A program made the position numbers and the translations under genes. Source: G020348185 sp964525045 (GTDB lineage Bacteria; Nitrospirota; Nitrospiria; Nitrospirales; UBA8639). From it: a DNA stretch of 64,000 bases. The notes beneath the pieces were generated by a model. The model saw only the letters and a program-made list of their open reading frames with translations, did no database searches and had not been told where the DNA came from. Positions 16,823-25,477 of this stretch are shown here, piece after piece; positions within the stretch are counted from its first letter, which is position 1; each line of letters begins with the position of its first letter. The stretch spans positions 62,001 through 126,000 of the forward strand of contig CAZGFD010000003.1 in NCBI GenBank assembly GCA_964525045.1, written 5' to 3'.

Positions 16823-16851
16823 CCCTCACCCTCTCTCTGCCAGGACGAGGG
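16823..16851. repeat. degenerate family 1 repeat, copy D
   Basis: CACCCTCACCCTCTCTCTGC followed by CAGGACGAGG. The left arm matches other copies, while the right arm is decayed so only a weak hairpin can form. It sits in the trpC-trpF gap. Confidence 0.5.
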
Positions 16852-16876
16852 ATGTTCGTAATTGAGAGGCGGTGGG

Positions 16877-17728
16877 TTAGGTCCAGCGGGTTTGATCCTT
16901 GGATTCCTCTGGCTCCTTTTCGTCTGATTTGCCGAGCAGGACCTTTATTTTTGAGCCGATATCGTCTGCCTGTATGAGGGATTCTCCTATCAGCATGGCT
17001 TTCGCGCCGAATTCCTGGATTCGAACGACATCATTACGTGTGTGGATGCCACTTTCGCTAACAATGAGTTTATCTGAGGGGATGCGATTGGACAAACGTT
17101 GGGTAACGGAGAGGTCAGTGGAAAAGGTTTTCAAATCACGATTGTTGATTCCTAAGAGCTGAACGTCTGGGATACGCTCAAGGACCGTATCCACCTCTTG
17201 TTCATGATGAGTTTCGATCAACACATTCAAACCCAATCCCTGAGCAATGGCATAGAGATCCACAAGTTGGATTCGGTCCAGAGCGGCGACAATCAGCAAC
17301 ACACAATCGGCGCCATAGGCCCGGGCCTCATAAAACTGGACTTCTTCAATCATGAATTCTTTATTTAAAGCGGGGAGAGCAACCTGATCTTTAATGGCAG
17401 CAAGATAATCCAGGCTTCCTTGGAAAAACTCCTGATCCGTTAACACAGAGAGGGCGGAGGCGCCATAGTGTTCATACATTCGGGCAATTTTAAGAGGATC
17501 AAATTGATCCGCAAATTCTGGCCGCATCAAGCCTTGGCTCGGGGAAGATTTTTTCACTTCGGCAATGAGAGCAGGGGAGTCAGCACTCCGGCCCGATTCC
17601 AGAGCCTCGACAAATCCGATTGGGGGACGGCCATTGGCAATGCGATTCTTCAATTCAGTCAAGTAACCACGGCTCTGCTTTCTTCGCAGTTCGGCTTTTT
17701 TGTGTTCGAGAATACGTTGGAGGATCAT
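16877..17728 (-). CDS. trpC: indole-3-glycerol phosphate synthase
   Basis: A 283-residue TIM-barrel enzyme that closes the indole ring. Key motifs are IAEVKKSSPSQG (about 54-65, with the catalytic Lys), LNKEFMIEEVQ near residue 125, LLGINNRDLKTF near 195 and VSESGIHTRNDV near 228. The last 20 residues (EKEPEESKDQTRWT region) are a charged tail beyond the barrel. The start overlaps the trpD stop by 4 bp, indicating translational coupling. Confidence 0.97.
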   Translation of the reverse strand: MILQRILEHKKAELRRKQSRGYLTELKNRIANGRPPIGFVEALESGRSADSPALIAEVKKSSPSQGLMRPEFADQFDPLKIARMYEHYGASALSVLTDQEFFQGSLDYLAAIKDQVALPALNKEFMIEEVQFYEARAYGADCVLLIVAALDRIQLVDLYAIAQGLGLNVLIETHHEQEVDTVLERIPDVQLLGINNRDLKTFSTDLSVTQRLSNRIPSDKLIVSESGIHTRNDVVRIQEFGAKAMLIGESLIQADDIGSKIKVLLGKSDEKEPEESKDQTRWT

Positions 17729-18744
17729 GGAGTAAATTGTTTGGTGTATTGAATCAATTTTTCCAGTTTGTCCTGAGCGGCCCCGCTGTCAACCGATTGT
17801 TGAGCACCTTCATATCCTTCCTTTAAGTTCCTGGCCCGTTTGCACGCTACAAACGCCGGCGCGGCATTTATTAACGCCATTTCACGTTTCGTGTTCCGTT
17901 TCCCCCGTAAAATGTCCTGAATAATCGTCGCATTCTCTTTGGGATCCCCACCTTTCAGTTCTTTGGGATGAACAGGATTCAATTCGAAATCTTGTGGGCC
18001 AATCGTGTAACTGGAGACCAGCCCCATTTTGCCTTCTGACACATAGGTATTAGTCGTGAGGGTAATTTCATCGAGACCATCAAGGCCGTGAATGACAAAG
18101 CAATGTTGGGTGCCGAGCCGAATGAGCACCTGTGCGATTTTTTCGGTTAAGAGCTTGTCATAGACACCAAGAATTTGCATAGTGGCGCCAGCCGGATTTG
18201 AAAGCGGACCCATGATATTCATCATGGTACGGATACCCATATCGGTTCTCGGTTTCGCGCAATGTTTCATCGCTCCATGGAAAAGAGGAGCAAAGAGAAA
18301 TCCGATTCCAATTTCGTTGATGCAGTCACTGATCCGATCAGGAGATAGGTTTATATTAACGCCAAGGGCCGAAAGGACGTCGGCACTGCCGGATCGGGAA
18401 GAGACTGAACGATTTCCATGCTTGGCCACGGTGATTCCCGCACCCGCGACGACGAAGGCCGCGGCCGTAGAAATATTAAAGGTGTTGGCGCGATCACCAC
18501 CGGTTCCGCACGTATCCACCACCATTGGATCCGAGACCGGCACGCGTTGGGCCAGGCTCCGCATCGTTTGCACGGAACCGGTGATTTCCTCAACGGTCTC
18601 ACCCTTTATTCTGAGCCCCATCAAGTATGCGGCAATTTGTGCGTCGGAAGCGTTGCCCTGCATGATTTCTAACATGACCGCGCCAGCTTCTTTCTCCGAA
18701 AGATCGACGCCTTCCGCAATTTTCGAAATGGCTTCTTTAATCAT
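17725..18744 (-). CDS. trpD: anthranilate phosphoribosyltransferase
   Basis: A 339-residue enzyme that transfers phosphoribose from PRPP to anthranilate. The PRPP/Mg site is VDTCGTGGDRANTFNIST near residue 80. KHGNRSVSSRSGSADVL near residue 107 binds anthranilate and pyrophosphate, and NIMGPLSNPAG near 176 is a family signature. Normal length; not fused to trpG. It lies 39 bp after trpG and overlaps trpC. Confidence 0.98.
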   Translation of the reverse strand: MIKEAISKIAEGVDLSEKEAGAVMLEIMQGNASDAQIAAYLMGLRIKGETVEEITGSVQTMRSLAQRVPVSDPMVVDTCGTGGDRANTFNISTAAAFVVAGAGITVAKHGNRSVSSRSGSADVLSALGVNINLSPDRISDCINEIGIGFLFAPLFHGAMKHCAKPRTDMGIRTMMNIMGPLSNPAGATMQILGVYDKLLTEKIAQVLIRLGTQHCFVIHGLDGLDEITLTTNTYVSEGKMGLVSSYTIGPQDFELNPVHPKELKGGDPKENATIIQDILRGKRNTKREMALINAAPAFVACKRARNLKEGYEGAQQSVDSGAAQDKLEKLIQYTKQFTP

Positions 18745-18783
18745 GCTGACGGAGCCTTCAGTGAGTAGGGGGAAAAGGTCTCT

Positions 18784-19371
18784 TTAGGTTAATAACCCAA
18801 CGGATTGTGGGAGATTGAGAAAATTGTTCAGGAGATCCTTTCCGGCCGTTGTCAGAATTGATTCGGGATGAAACTGAACGCCTTCTGCACCGGATGGTGT
18901 GTGCCGAATTCCCATGATTTCACCTTCGACCGTTTCCGCGGAGATCTCAAAGTCGGCCGGCAGGGAATTTCGACTGACAATGAGTGAATGATACCGAGTG
19001 GCTTCAAACGGATTGGGCAATCCCTCAAAAATTGTTTTGCCATCATGGTGAATCATGGAGGTTTTTCCGTGCATGAGTCGATCAGCTCGGATGATTTCAC
19101 CCCCAAACGCGAAGGCTAAGGATTGGTGTCCTAAACAGACACCCAAGACTGGCAATTGGCCTGCAAAATGACGGAGGGCTTCCACTGAAATTCCTGCTTC
19201 TTTTGGTGTACAGGGTCCCGGAGAGATAAGTAACCGTTGGGGGGCTAATCGCTCAATCTCCTCTATTGAAATAGAGTCGTTTCGATACACACAGATATCT
19301 GCACCGAGTTCACCCAGATATTGAACAAGGTTATAGGTAAAGGAGTCGTAGTTGTCGATGAGCAGAATCAT
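18784..19371 (-). CDS. trpG: anthranilate synthase glutamine amidotransferase component
   Basis: Class I glutamine amidotransferase of about 195 residues that supplies ammonia to TrpE. The oxyanion loop SPGPCTPKEAG is near residue 50, the nucleophile Cys is in LGVCLGHQSLA near residue 78, and the catalytic His-Glu pair is in GVQFHPESI near 168. I choose the ATG at 19371, which gives the usual MILLIDNYDSF start; an in-frame TTG at 19383 overlaps the trpE stop and would add four residues. It may also serve para-aminobenzoate synthesis, because no separate pabA is visible. Confidence 0.96.
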   Translation of the reverse strand: MILLIDNYDSFTYNLVQYLGELGADICVYRNDSISIEEIERLAPQRLLISPGPCTPKEAGISVEALRHFAGQLPVLGVCLGHQSLAFAFGGEIIRADRLMHGKTSMIHHDGKTIFEGLPNPFEATRYHSLIVSRNSLPADFEISAETVEGEIMGIRHTPSGAEGVQFHPESILTTAGKDLLNNFLNLPQSVGLLT

Positions 19372-19379
19372 AGCCGGTA

Positions 19380-20876
19380 TCAATCCAATCCCCGTTCGGC
19401 CATTTCAATGCCACGCATCATCGCTCCGGCTTTACTGCATGTTTCTTCATATTCCCGTGTGGGATCAGAATCGGCCACGATCCCGGCGCCGGCCTGGATA
19501 TAGGCGCACTCATCTTTAATCACAATCGTTCGAATATTGATGCAGGTATCCATATTGCCTGAAAAACTGAAATATCCTACCGCCCCGGCATAGGGTCCAC
19601 GCCTGGTGGGTTCCAGCTCCTCAATAATTTGCATGGCCCGAATTTTGGGGGCCCCAGAAACGGTCCCAGCTGGGAAGCAGGCTTTCATGACATCATAAAC
19701 GGTGCAGTCCTCTTTTAATTCGCCCGTGACCTGCGACACAATATGCATGACGTGAGAATAGCGTTCAATGGTCATAAAAGGGTCCAGGATGACCGTCCCC
19801 GCCTTGGCGACCCGACCGATATCGTTGCGCCCTAAATCGACCAGCATTACATGTTCTGCCCGTTCTTTTTCATCTGCCAGCAATTCTTCGCCCAAGGCGC
19901 GATCCGCCTCTTCGGTTTCTCCCCGACGGCGTGTTCCGGCAATAGGCCTGACGACAATGGATTGGTCCTCACACCGCACCAGAATTTCCGGGGAGGACCC
20001 GACCAACTCCACTCCGGCAATGCGTAAATAGTACAAATACGGCGAAGGATTAATCACTCGTAAAGCCCGATAAATTTCAAAAGATGGAGTGCGGATCCTC
20101 GTGTGCCACCGTTGTGAAACGACCCCCTGGACGATATCTCCGGCTTGGATATATTCTTTGGTCCTCATCACCATTTTCTCGTATTCGGCTTGGCTCATGT
20201 TTGATGTAAATCGAATAGGTTGCCGTCGTGGTTGAATTTTGGAACGGACAGGAGATTTTCTGAGTCGTGCAATCATGCGATCGATTCGAGCAATCGCCTC
20301 TCCATAGGCTTGTTTGAGATGGCTCTTCTTTTGACTTTGAATATGAGCGTTCGCGACAACTTTAATGGTATGGGAAACATTGTCAAAAATGAGTAAGGTG
20401 TCGGTGATCAGGAAGGCCAGTTTGGGGAGTCGGGCATCCTCTTTTGGATGCTGGTGAATGGGTTCAAAATGTCGAACCACATCATATCCCAGGTATCCCA
20501 CCGCTCCCCCGACAAATCGCGGTAATCCTGGCACAAATACAGGGTGGTAGGGTTTCAGGGCATCGCGAATGTGATCCAGAGGATTCCCAGCTAATGGTTG
20601 CCGGCTCGTCTTCCTCCCCTGTTGAATGACAAGTTGTTCTTGCTCCTCCCACATGAGAAGAGTCGCATCACTTCCTAAAAAGGAATATCGTGCCCAGTTT
20701 TCTCCACCCTCAACACTCTCGAATAAAAAAGCCGTGGGCCCGGTGTTGATTTTGGAAAAAGCCGAAACAGGAGTCTCAAAATCAGCGAGGATTTCCTGGT
20801 AAATTGGGATGAGGTTGCCTTGTGTGGCCAGTCGGGAAAATTCTTCAAAACCCACTGAATAATAAGGCTTTTTCAT
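19380..20876 (-). CDS. trpE: anthranilate synthase component I
   Basis: A 498-residue chorismate-utilising subunit that makes anthranilate with TrpG. The N-terminal tryptophan feedback region is present as FLFESVEGGENWARYSF (about 49-65) and NPSPYLYYLRI near 275. The catalytic core shows RPIAGTRRRG, DLGRNDIGRV and SGAPKIRAMQII. It is the first gene of the operon. A TAGGG motif about 8 bp before the ATG is the only ribosome-site candidate. TTGACT stands 27 bp before the ATG but without a convincing -10 element. I see no leader peptide with tandem Trp codons. Confidence 0.98.
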   Translation of the reverse strand: MKKPYYSVGFEEFSRLATQGNLIPIYQEILADFETPVSAFSKINTGPTAFLFESVEGGENWARYSFLGSDATLLMWEEQEQLVIQQGRKTSRQPLAGNPLDHIRDALKPYHPVFVPGLPRFVGGAVGYLGYDVVRHFEPIHQHPKEDARLPKLAFLITDTLLIFDNVSHTIKVVANAHIQSQKKSHLKQAYGEAIARIDRMIARLRKSPVRSKIQPRRQPIRFTSNMSQAEYEKMVMRTKEYIQAGDIVQGVVSQRWHTRIRTPSFEIYRALRVINPSPYLYYLRIAGVELVGSSPEILVRCEDQSIVVRPIAGTRRRGETEEADRALGEELLADEKERAEHVMLVDLGRNDIGRVAKAGTVILDPFMTIERYSHVMHIVSQVTGELKEDCTVYDVMKACFPAGTVSGAPKIRAMQIIEELEPTRRGPYAGAVGYFSFSGNMDTCINIRTIVIKDECAYIQAGAGIVADSDPTREYEETCSKAGAMMRGIEMAERGLD

Positions 20877-21041
20877 TCATCGACCCTATCACACGATTTT
20901 TTTTAAAGTCAACGAACTGTGTTGGTGGAGGAAGAAAAGAAGGAAAAAGAATTTTTCGGAGAGGGTTTTGAGGGGGAGATGAATGAATCTCAACTGCCCC
21001 CTAAATGATAGGACGAAAGAAGTTAAATGAATGAAATTGAG

Positions 21042-21800
21042 TTAGGGGCTGACTCTAAGTTGTTGCCCAATGGTAATTAAGTTACTGTTCAGACCATTCC
21101 AGTTTTTCAAATCGTCAACGGTGACACCATATTGTTTTGAAAGGGAATAAAGAGTGTCGCCCCTTGTCACGGTATGAAAGCCGGGAGCTTCAACGGCTGT
21201 GCCCACCGCGGGTTCCATGCCGAGGTCCATATCCAGATCGCTCCCAAAGTCTCCTCCAAAGTCAGGCTCCATCTCAGCAGCCGGTTCGCCTCCCAAATCT
21301 GATCCCAGGTCAGCTCCCATATCACCCCCCATGTCACCGCCCATGTCACCAAGGTCGCTATCTTGAAATTCGAGGTCGCCAAGACCAAATTCGCTAATAG
21401 AAGGGTCATCAAGCGTGAGATCATCTTCAGGTGAGGGCTGATCCCCTACGTCTCCTTCACGAACACGGGTTAACTCGGATTGAGTCCGGTCTAATTGTTC
21501 CCGCAGGGCATCCATTTCTGTGGTTAGGTCACGGTTTTGGGATTCTAAATCGGAAACTTTCCGTTGGGCTTCTTGATATTTGACATTTAACTCACCGGTC
21601 CGTTTTTCCTCTTGGGCCAATAGGCGTTGAAAATTAAGAGAACGAGCTTTTTCCGCCTCATATTTCTCACTGCTGACGCAACCACCTAATACCCCTCCTT
21701 CAAAGGCAAATATGAGGCAGAGCAAAATCAGACCGCGTAATGTAAAGGGGAAAACGGCAAGCTTCTCCTTACCGACGATTGATGGTTGCATAGAGTGCAT
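21042..21800 (-). CDS. LysM-domain lipoprotein with coiled coil and Gly/Asp-rich linker
   Basis: A 252-residue envelope protein. A signal segment ends in the lipobox VLGGC with Cys41, so the mature protein is lipid-anchored. Residues about 45-115 are a charged coiled coil (EKYEAEKARSLNFQ onward). Residues about 130-200 are an unusual acidic tract of repeated DMGG/DLGS units. A single LysM peptidoglycan-binding domain (VTRGDTLYSLSKQYG, about 206-250) closes the protein. It probably links the membrane to peptidoglycan. It is monocistronic and divergent from the MoxR ATPase gene. Confidence 0.85.
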   Translation of the reverse strand: MHSMQPSIVGKEKLAVFPFTLRGLILLCLIFAFEGGVLGGCVSSEKYEAEKARSLNFQRLLAQEEKRTGELNVKYQEAQRKVSDLESQNRDLTTEMDALREQLDRTQSELTRVREGDVGDQPSPEDDLTLDDPSISEFGLGDLEFQDSDLGDMGGDMGGDMGADLGSDLGGEPAAEMEPDFGGDFGSDLDMDLGMEPAVGTAVEAPGFHTVTRGDTLYSLSKQYGVTVDDLKNWNGLNSNLITIGQQLRVSP

Positions 21801-22059
21801 TCCTCCAAAATGGAAATCTTCGTGGGGTTTCCCGTGCGGGCGATGTGTAACGATACTACGGGAATCTGTCTAAGTCAATCTGGACTTTTAAGGATAGTGC
21901 GCAAATTAAATCATGTCAAATTTTCATGCACATTTTGATTCAAAGTGAGGGTTGTGGGTGGCGTTTGACCCTTTACAAAATGGTGTGCTAGCGTCTGGAA
22001 CATGGACAAGATAAAGATCATAGTCCACACTGCAATGCAGAATCAATAAAGGTCCTGCC

Positions 22060-23016
22060 ATGAATCAGGCTCCTGCCCACCTTCCTAATTCACGAACGGC
22101 TGTTGTTGACCAGGTCACGCTTCGGTTGGCGCAACCATCCCAATCTGATCAGGATTGGATAGGCGACCAGGATCTTATCCACCAGCTTCTGGCATGTTGG
22201 CTCGTTCTTGATGAACGTGATTTTCCGCTTGCCCCTCGCATCATCGGCCAGCCTGGCGTAGGAAAAACTACACTGGCGATGTCTGGAGCAAGAGGACGCA
22301 AACAAGAACTTTTTATTTACCAATGTACTGCAGACACCAGGCCCGAAGACCTTTTAGTTTCACCGGTTATTTCAGAATCGGGTGCGATCATCTACCAAGC
22401 CTCACCTCTGGTCACCGCTATGCTCACAGGAGGAATTTGTCTTCTTGATGAAGGAAACCGGATGAATGAAAAAAGTTGGGCCTCTCTGGCCTCACTTTTG
22501 GATCACCGTCGCTGCGTAGAATCAATTGTTGCCGGCATTCAAATTCCTGCAGATAAAAACTTCCGGTGTTGTGTGACGATGAATGAGGATGCCTCCACCT
22601 ATGAAGTTCCGGACTATATTCTGTCACGTCTGCAACCGACTTTAAAGGTTGATTTTCCCCAGCGAGACCACGAACTTGCCATATTACGGTATCACCTCCC
22701 CTTTGCCCCTGAAGAGATTCTGGAACTGATGGTAGAGTTTTTACAAAAAGCTCATCAATTAGATTTAGAATTTTCTGTTCGAGACGGTATTCATATTGTC
22801 CAATATGCCCTGAAGCGTTTAGCTCAAAAACCTTCCCACCCCCTCAGTCGTGATGAGGTCTGGTGCGATGCACTCATTAAAGTGCTGGGAGAAGAAGCGT
22901 TGGATCTCGATCAACTCGCCCGACACCGATCCCGCACCTTAGGGGACCAGTCCCTTCCCCGAGGACTGGGAGATTTCTTTTTCGACGAAGGGCATCCATT
23001 ACATCCGGATCGGTGA
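22060..23016 (+). CDS. MoxR-type AAA+ ATPase
   Basis: A 318-residue AAA+ protein. It has Walker A GQPGVGKTT (63-71), Walker B ICLLDEGNR (126-134), a sensor-1 region CVTMNE near 169, and an arginine-finger candidate in ILSRLQPTLKVDFP near 190. It resembles the MoxR/AAA_5 group, chaperone-like ATPases that usually act with a von Willebrand A protein to mature or assemble a partner. No VWA gene is present here. Instead the next gene, after a repeat block, encodes a 630-residue unknown protein on the same strand. A weak TTGACC/TAGCGT promoter candidate lies at 21965-21994. Confidence 0.85.
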   Translation: MNQAPAHLPNSRTAVVDQVTLRLAQPSQSDQDWIGDQDLIHQLLACWLVLDERDFPLAPRIIGQPGVGKTTLAMSGARGRKQELFIYQCTADTRPEDLLVSPVISESGAIIYQASPLVTAMLTGGICLLDEGNRMNEKSWASLASLLDHRRCVESIVAGIQIPADKNFRCCVTMNEDASTYEVPDYILSRLQPTLKVDFPQRDHELAILRYHLPFAPEEILELMVEFLQKAHQLDLEFSVRDGIHIVQYALKRLAQKPSHPLSRDEVWCDALIKVLGEEALDLDQLARHRSRTLGDQSLPRGLGDFFFDEGHPLHPDR

Positions 23017-23022
23017 GGAAAT

Positions 23023-23337
23023 AAAAAAAATTTCGAGTTTCGGGTTTCGCGAGAGGAGACGTTCTCTCCTGTTTCGTGAACCTGGTTATTATGACAGGCA
23101 GACTGTCCCCCCGGTTGGCCTCTTGCGAAGGAAGGCTGTCGACCACTTTCGGTTTCTCCTACGCCCCTTTTGCCAAATGATTTCCTAAAAGGTGGTTTCC
23201 CGCCTTGCTAGGAAAAACGATTTGACAATTCCCAGAAAACAGAGGAAATGTTAATGCAGGTCTTGCTTTAAAAATGCTATTTTTTCTATTCGAAACCCGA
23301 AACCCGAAACCCGAAACCCGAAACCCGAAATTTTTTT
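23023..23337. repeat. inverted-repeat-bounded block of TTTCGGG units (family 2, element 1)
   Basis: The left end (23023-23049) reads as an A-run then TTTCGAGTTTCGGGTTTCG. The right end (23291-23337) is five tandem CGAAACC units plus CGAAA and a T-run, that is, the inverted complement of the left end. The interior of about 240 bp has no coding sequence. It resembles a miniature inverted-repeat element. The right end stops 8 bp before the next start codon. Confidence 0.7.
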
Positions 23338-23345
23338 CCTGACCC

Positions 23346-25238
23346 ATGTCAGATCATTCGGCTCTCGATCCCGTTTTCCAATTATCCCCCCGGATTCGTG
23401 TGGTCCCTGTCCGTCACGGTAGTGGAGATATGGCCCAAGAGGTTCGTGAAACCATTCTGGGGCATCGCATAGATTGTCTTGCCGTTCCCTTACCTCCGTC
23501 CTCCGAGGAGGCCGTCGAACGGGGAATTGCTCAGCTTCCCTTCATTAGTGTCGTGATGGTGCCGGAACCGAACCAGGACGACACCCTCAGCCATTCCTTC
23601 ATCCCGATCGATCCATGTCAAGCGGTCATAATGGGCGTTCGTGTTGCGATAGGCGAAGGCGTGACGCGGGCCTATATCGACCGGGAGGTTACGGTCTTCG
23701 AGCCGGCTCCCCATTTCACTCCTGATCCCTACGCACTGAAAAAAGTCTCACTGGCGGCCTATGCGTCGGCCATACTTCCCTTTCTGCCGGCCCCTCAACC
23801 CCATTCCCAACAGTGGCGGCGAATCGCTTGGATGGCCTTTCGCCTCCATGAACTCGAAATTGACTATGAGTCAATATTGTGTCTTTGTACAATAGAAAAT
23901 TGGCCGTGGCTCAGAATGGCCTATCAGGATCGGGCCTCCTACCATCCACCGGAGGTTCTCGAGGCCAGACCGGCCCTCTTCTCAGTTGCTCCGGACTCTC
24001 TGTATTTCATGCTTGGAGAATTGCCGTATCTCACAGCCTTGTATGAACGGCGACGTGAAGAGGCTCGGGCTGACACGCACTTATCGATTGATGGTATTAA
24101 GGAATTATTATTGGACAGTCGAACGAGATGGTTGATGAATCGCTCGAGGGAGGTGGAACAAGAACTCAATTGGGTCACCCCCCACTTGGTACAAACCTAT
24201 TTGCAGTATGTCCGAAATCTTGCGTTATTAGAACGTCGCTTTACTCCAGACCTCTATACTCTGGTTTTAGCAGCCAAACAAATGGCGGGTGATGAATTTG
24301 CCTTGACTCTATTAGAAACCGCAAAGACTTACGCTTACCAAGATAGGGACACGCCATCCTGGGGAACTCCTGACTTAACGATGGGATTGGGTGAGTTGGC
24401 TTTTCCGGATGGCGCCGTCTCAAAAGGAAAAAATCGTTTAGAAGGTCAACCTGTTGTCTGGCGTTCATTGTCCCTTCGCCCAACTCCACCTAAACCAAAA
24501 AAACAGAACTGGGCCTACGAGTGGAATCCGTACCAGCAATGCTCATGGCCCCCCGAAGACACAAAAATCGAAGCATTCAGAGCACATGTCTGCAATCAGG
24601 CCCGAACCTTACTAGGCGCGGATGTAGGCAGAATTGAAAAGTTTACGACTTCATTTCGGGATGGCATTGATATGCGGGAAACATTACGGCATTGGAAATC
24701 CCAAAAGAGAGGAAACGTTCAGGATATTTATATCAAAGAGATTCCTCCTGCGCGCGGATCCCTGGAAGTCATAGTCTTTTTATTTCAGGTGCCCAGTGAT
24801 CCGGAAAAATATTCCTGGCGGGCCACCTGGTATGCCGAGCATGAACAAGAGTCGACCTTGTGTTTCTATGCTACCCCGTTTTTAGAGAATATGATTGGTC
24901 CTGGAATCGGGCAATCCTCCTATGGGGGAGCCATGTTTTTATTTCCCCCCAGGACGATCCCCGATATTTGGGAAGATCCCCGGTTTCAATTCGCCCAAAC
25001 CCTGGAAGAGCGATTGCTGGCCGGAGCATGTGTTCACTCCCAAGAGGTGCATGTGGCTCTTGTGTCTCCTATTCCACCAAAAGGGGCGTGGCGCCAAATT
25101 GCGAGACGTTACAATCGGAAAATCATTCCCATTCCACTTAAACGGTTTTCGGGGCAGACTATTCACCGGCTTCGACATTTTCATGTGCTGAATGGTCATA
25201 ATATCCGCAGCTATGCTGCCCAATTTATTCGGGAATAG
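23346..25238 (+). CDS. 630-residue protein of unknown function, partner of MoxR ATPase
   Basis: Large soluble protein that I do not recognise; no signal peptide or membrane segment is evident. Residues about 17-75 (RIRVVPVRHGSGDMAQEV onward) look like an alpha/beta domain and recall the RHHGPGSA start of TraB/ChaN-like DUF5682 proteins. That family is found with MoxR and VWA genes, but the match is weak and by eye only. Residues 140-330 are helical. Residues 420-630 form a second alpha/beta region with many aromatic residues. The start is ATG with no ribosome site: the repeat block abuts it. The gene follows the ATPase on the same strand and probably forms a functional pair with it. Confidence 0.8.
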   Translation: MSDHSALDPVFQLSPRIRVVPVRHGSGDMAQEVRETILGHRIDCLAVPLPPSSEEAVERGIAQLPFISVVMVPEPNQDDTLSHSFIPIDPCQAVIMGVRVAIGEGVTRAYIDREVTVFEPAPHFTPDPYALKKVSLAAYASAILPFLPAPQPHSQQWRRIAWMAFRLHELEIDYESILCLCTIENWPWLRMAYQDRASYHPPEVLEARPALFSVAPDSLYFMLGELPYLTALYERRREEARADTHLSIDGIKELLLDSRTRWLMNRSREVEQELNWVTPHLVQTYLQYVRNLALLERRFTPDLYTLVLAAKQMAGDEFALTLLETAKTYAYQDRDTPSWGTPDLTMGLGELAFPDGAVSKGKNRLEGQPVVWRSLSLRPTPPKPKKQNWAYEWNPYQQCSWPPEDTKIEAFRAHVCNQARTLLGADVGRIEKFTTSFRDGIDMRETLRHWKSQKRGNVQDIYIKEIPPARGSLEVIVFLFQVPSDPEKYSWRATWYAEHEQESTLCFYATPFLENMIGPGIGQSSYGGAMFLFPPRTIPDIWEDPRFQFAQTLEERLLAGACVHSQEVHVALVSPIPPKGAWRQIARRYNRKIIPIPLKRFSGQTIHRLRHFHVLNGHNIRSYAAQFIRE

Positions 25239-25255
25239 GGTACCCCTGATGGGGT

Positions 25256-25381
25256 AATCTCAAATCTCAAATTAAAAATAAAGTTTGGATGGGCAAGGAT
25301 GAAGATTTCAAAAGGGGAAGGGCCTCAATAACAAACATAAGAGACCAAGTCCATCAAGTGATAGATTTGAAATTGGGGATT
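25256..25381. repeat. inverted-repeat-bounded block upstream of ligA
   Basis: AATCTCAAATCTCAAATT (25256-25273) is matched in inverted form by AGATTTGAAATTGGGGATT (25363-25381). The design is the same as the TTTCGGG blocks (short tandem units at inverted ends) but the unit sequence differs. It is non-coding and about 126 bp long. Confidence 0.5.
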
Positions 25382-25477
25382 TTGGTGGTTGGAAGTTGGT
25401 AATGGGAATTTCCGATATAGGTGTTAGGTACTCATGCTCTCTGCGCTTCTAGTTACCTTCTAAAAGAGAAGATCACT

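Noticed and set aside
18182..18787. 201-codon frame antisense to trpD
   Set aside because: Shadow frame; trpD is intact on the other strand.
20877..21041. Tryptophan leader peptide/attenuator upstream of trpE
   Set aside because: No short frame with tandem Trp codons and no terminator/antiterminator pair is visible on the minus strand.
23291..23337. CRISPR-like array
   Set aside because: The units are contiguous 7-mers without spacers, so this is a tandem repeat at the end of an inverted-repeat block.
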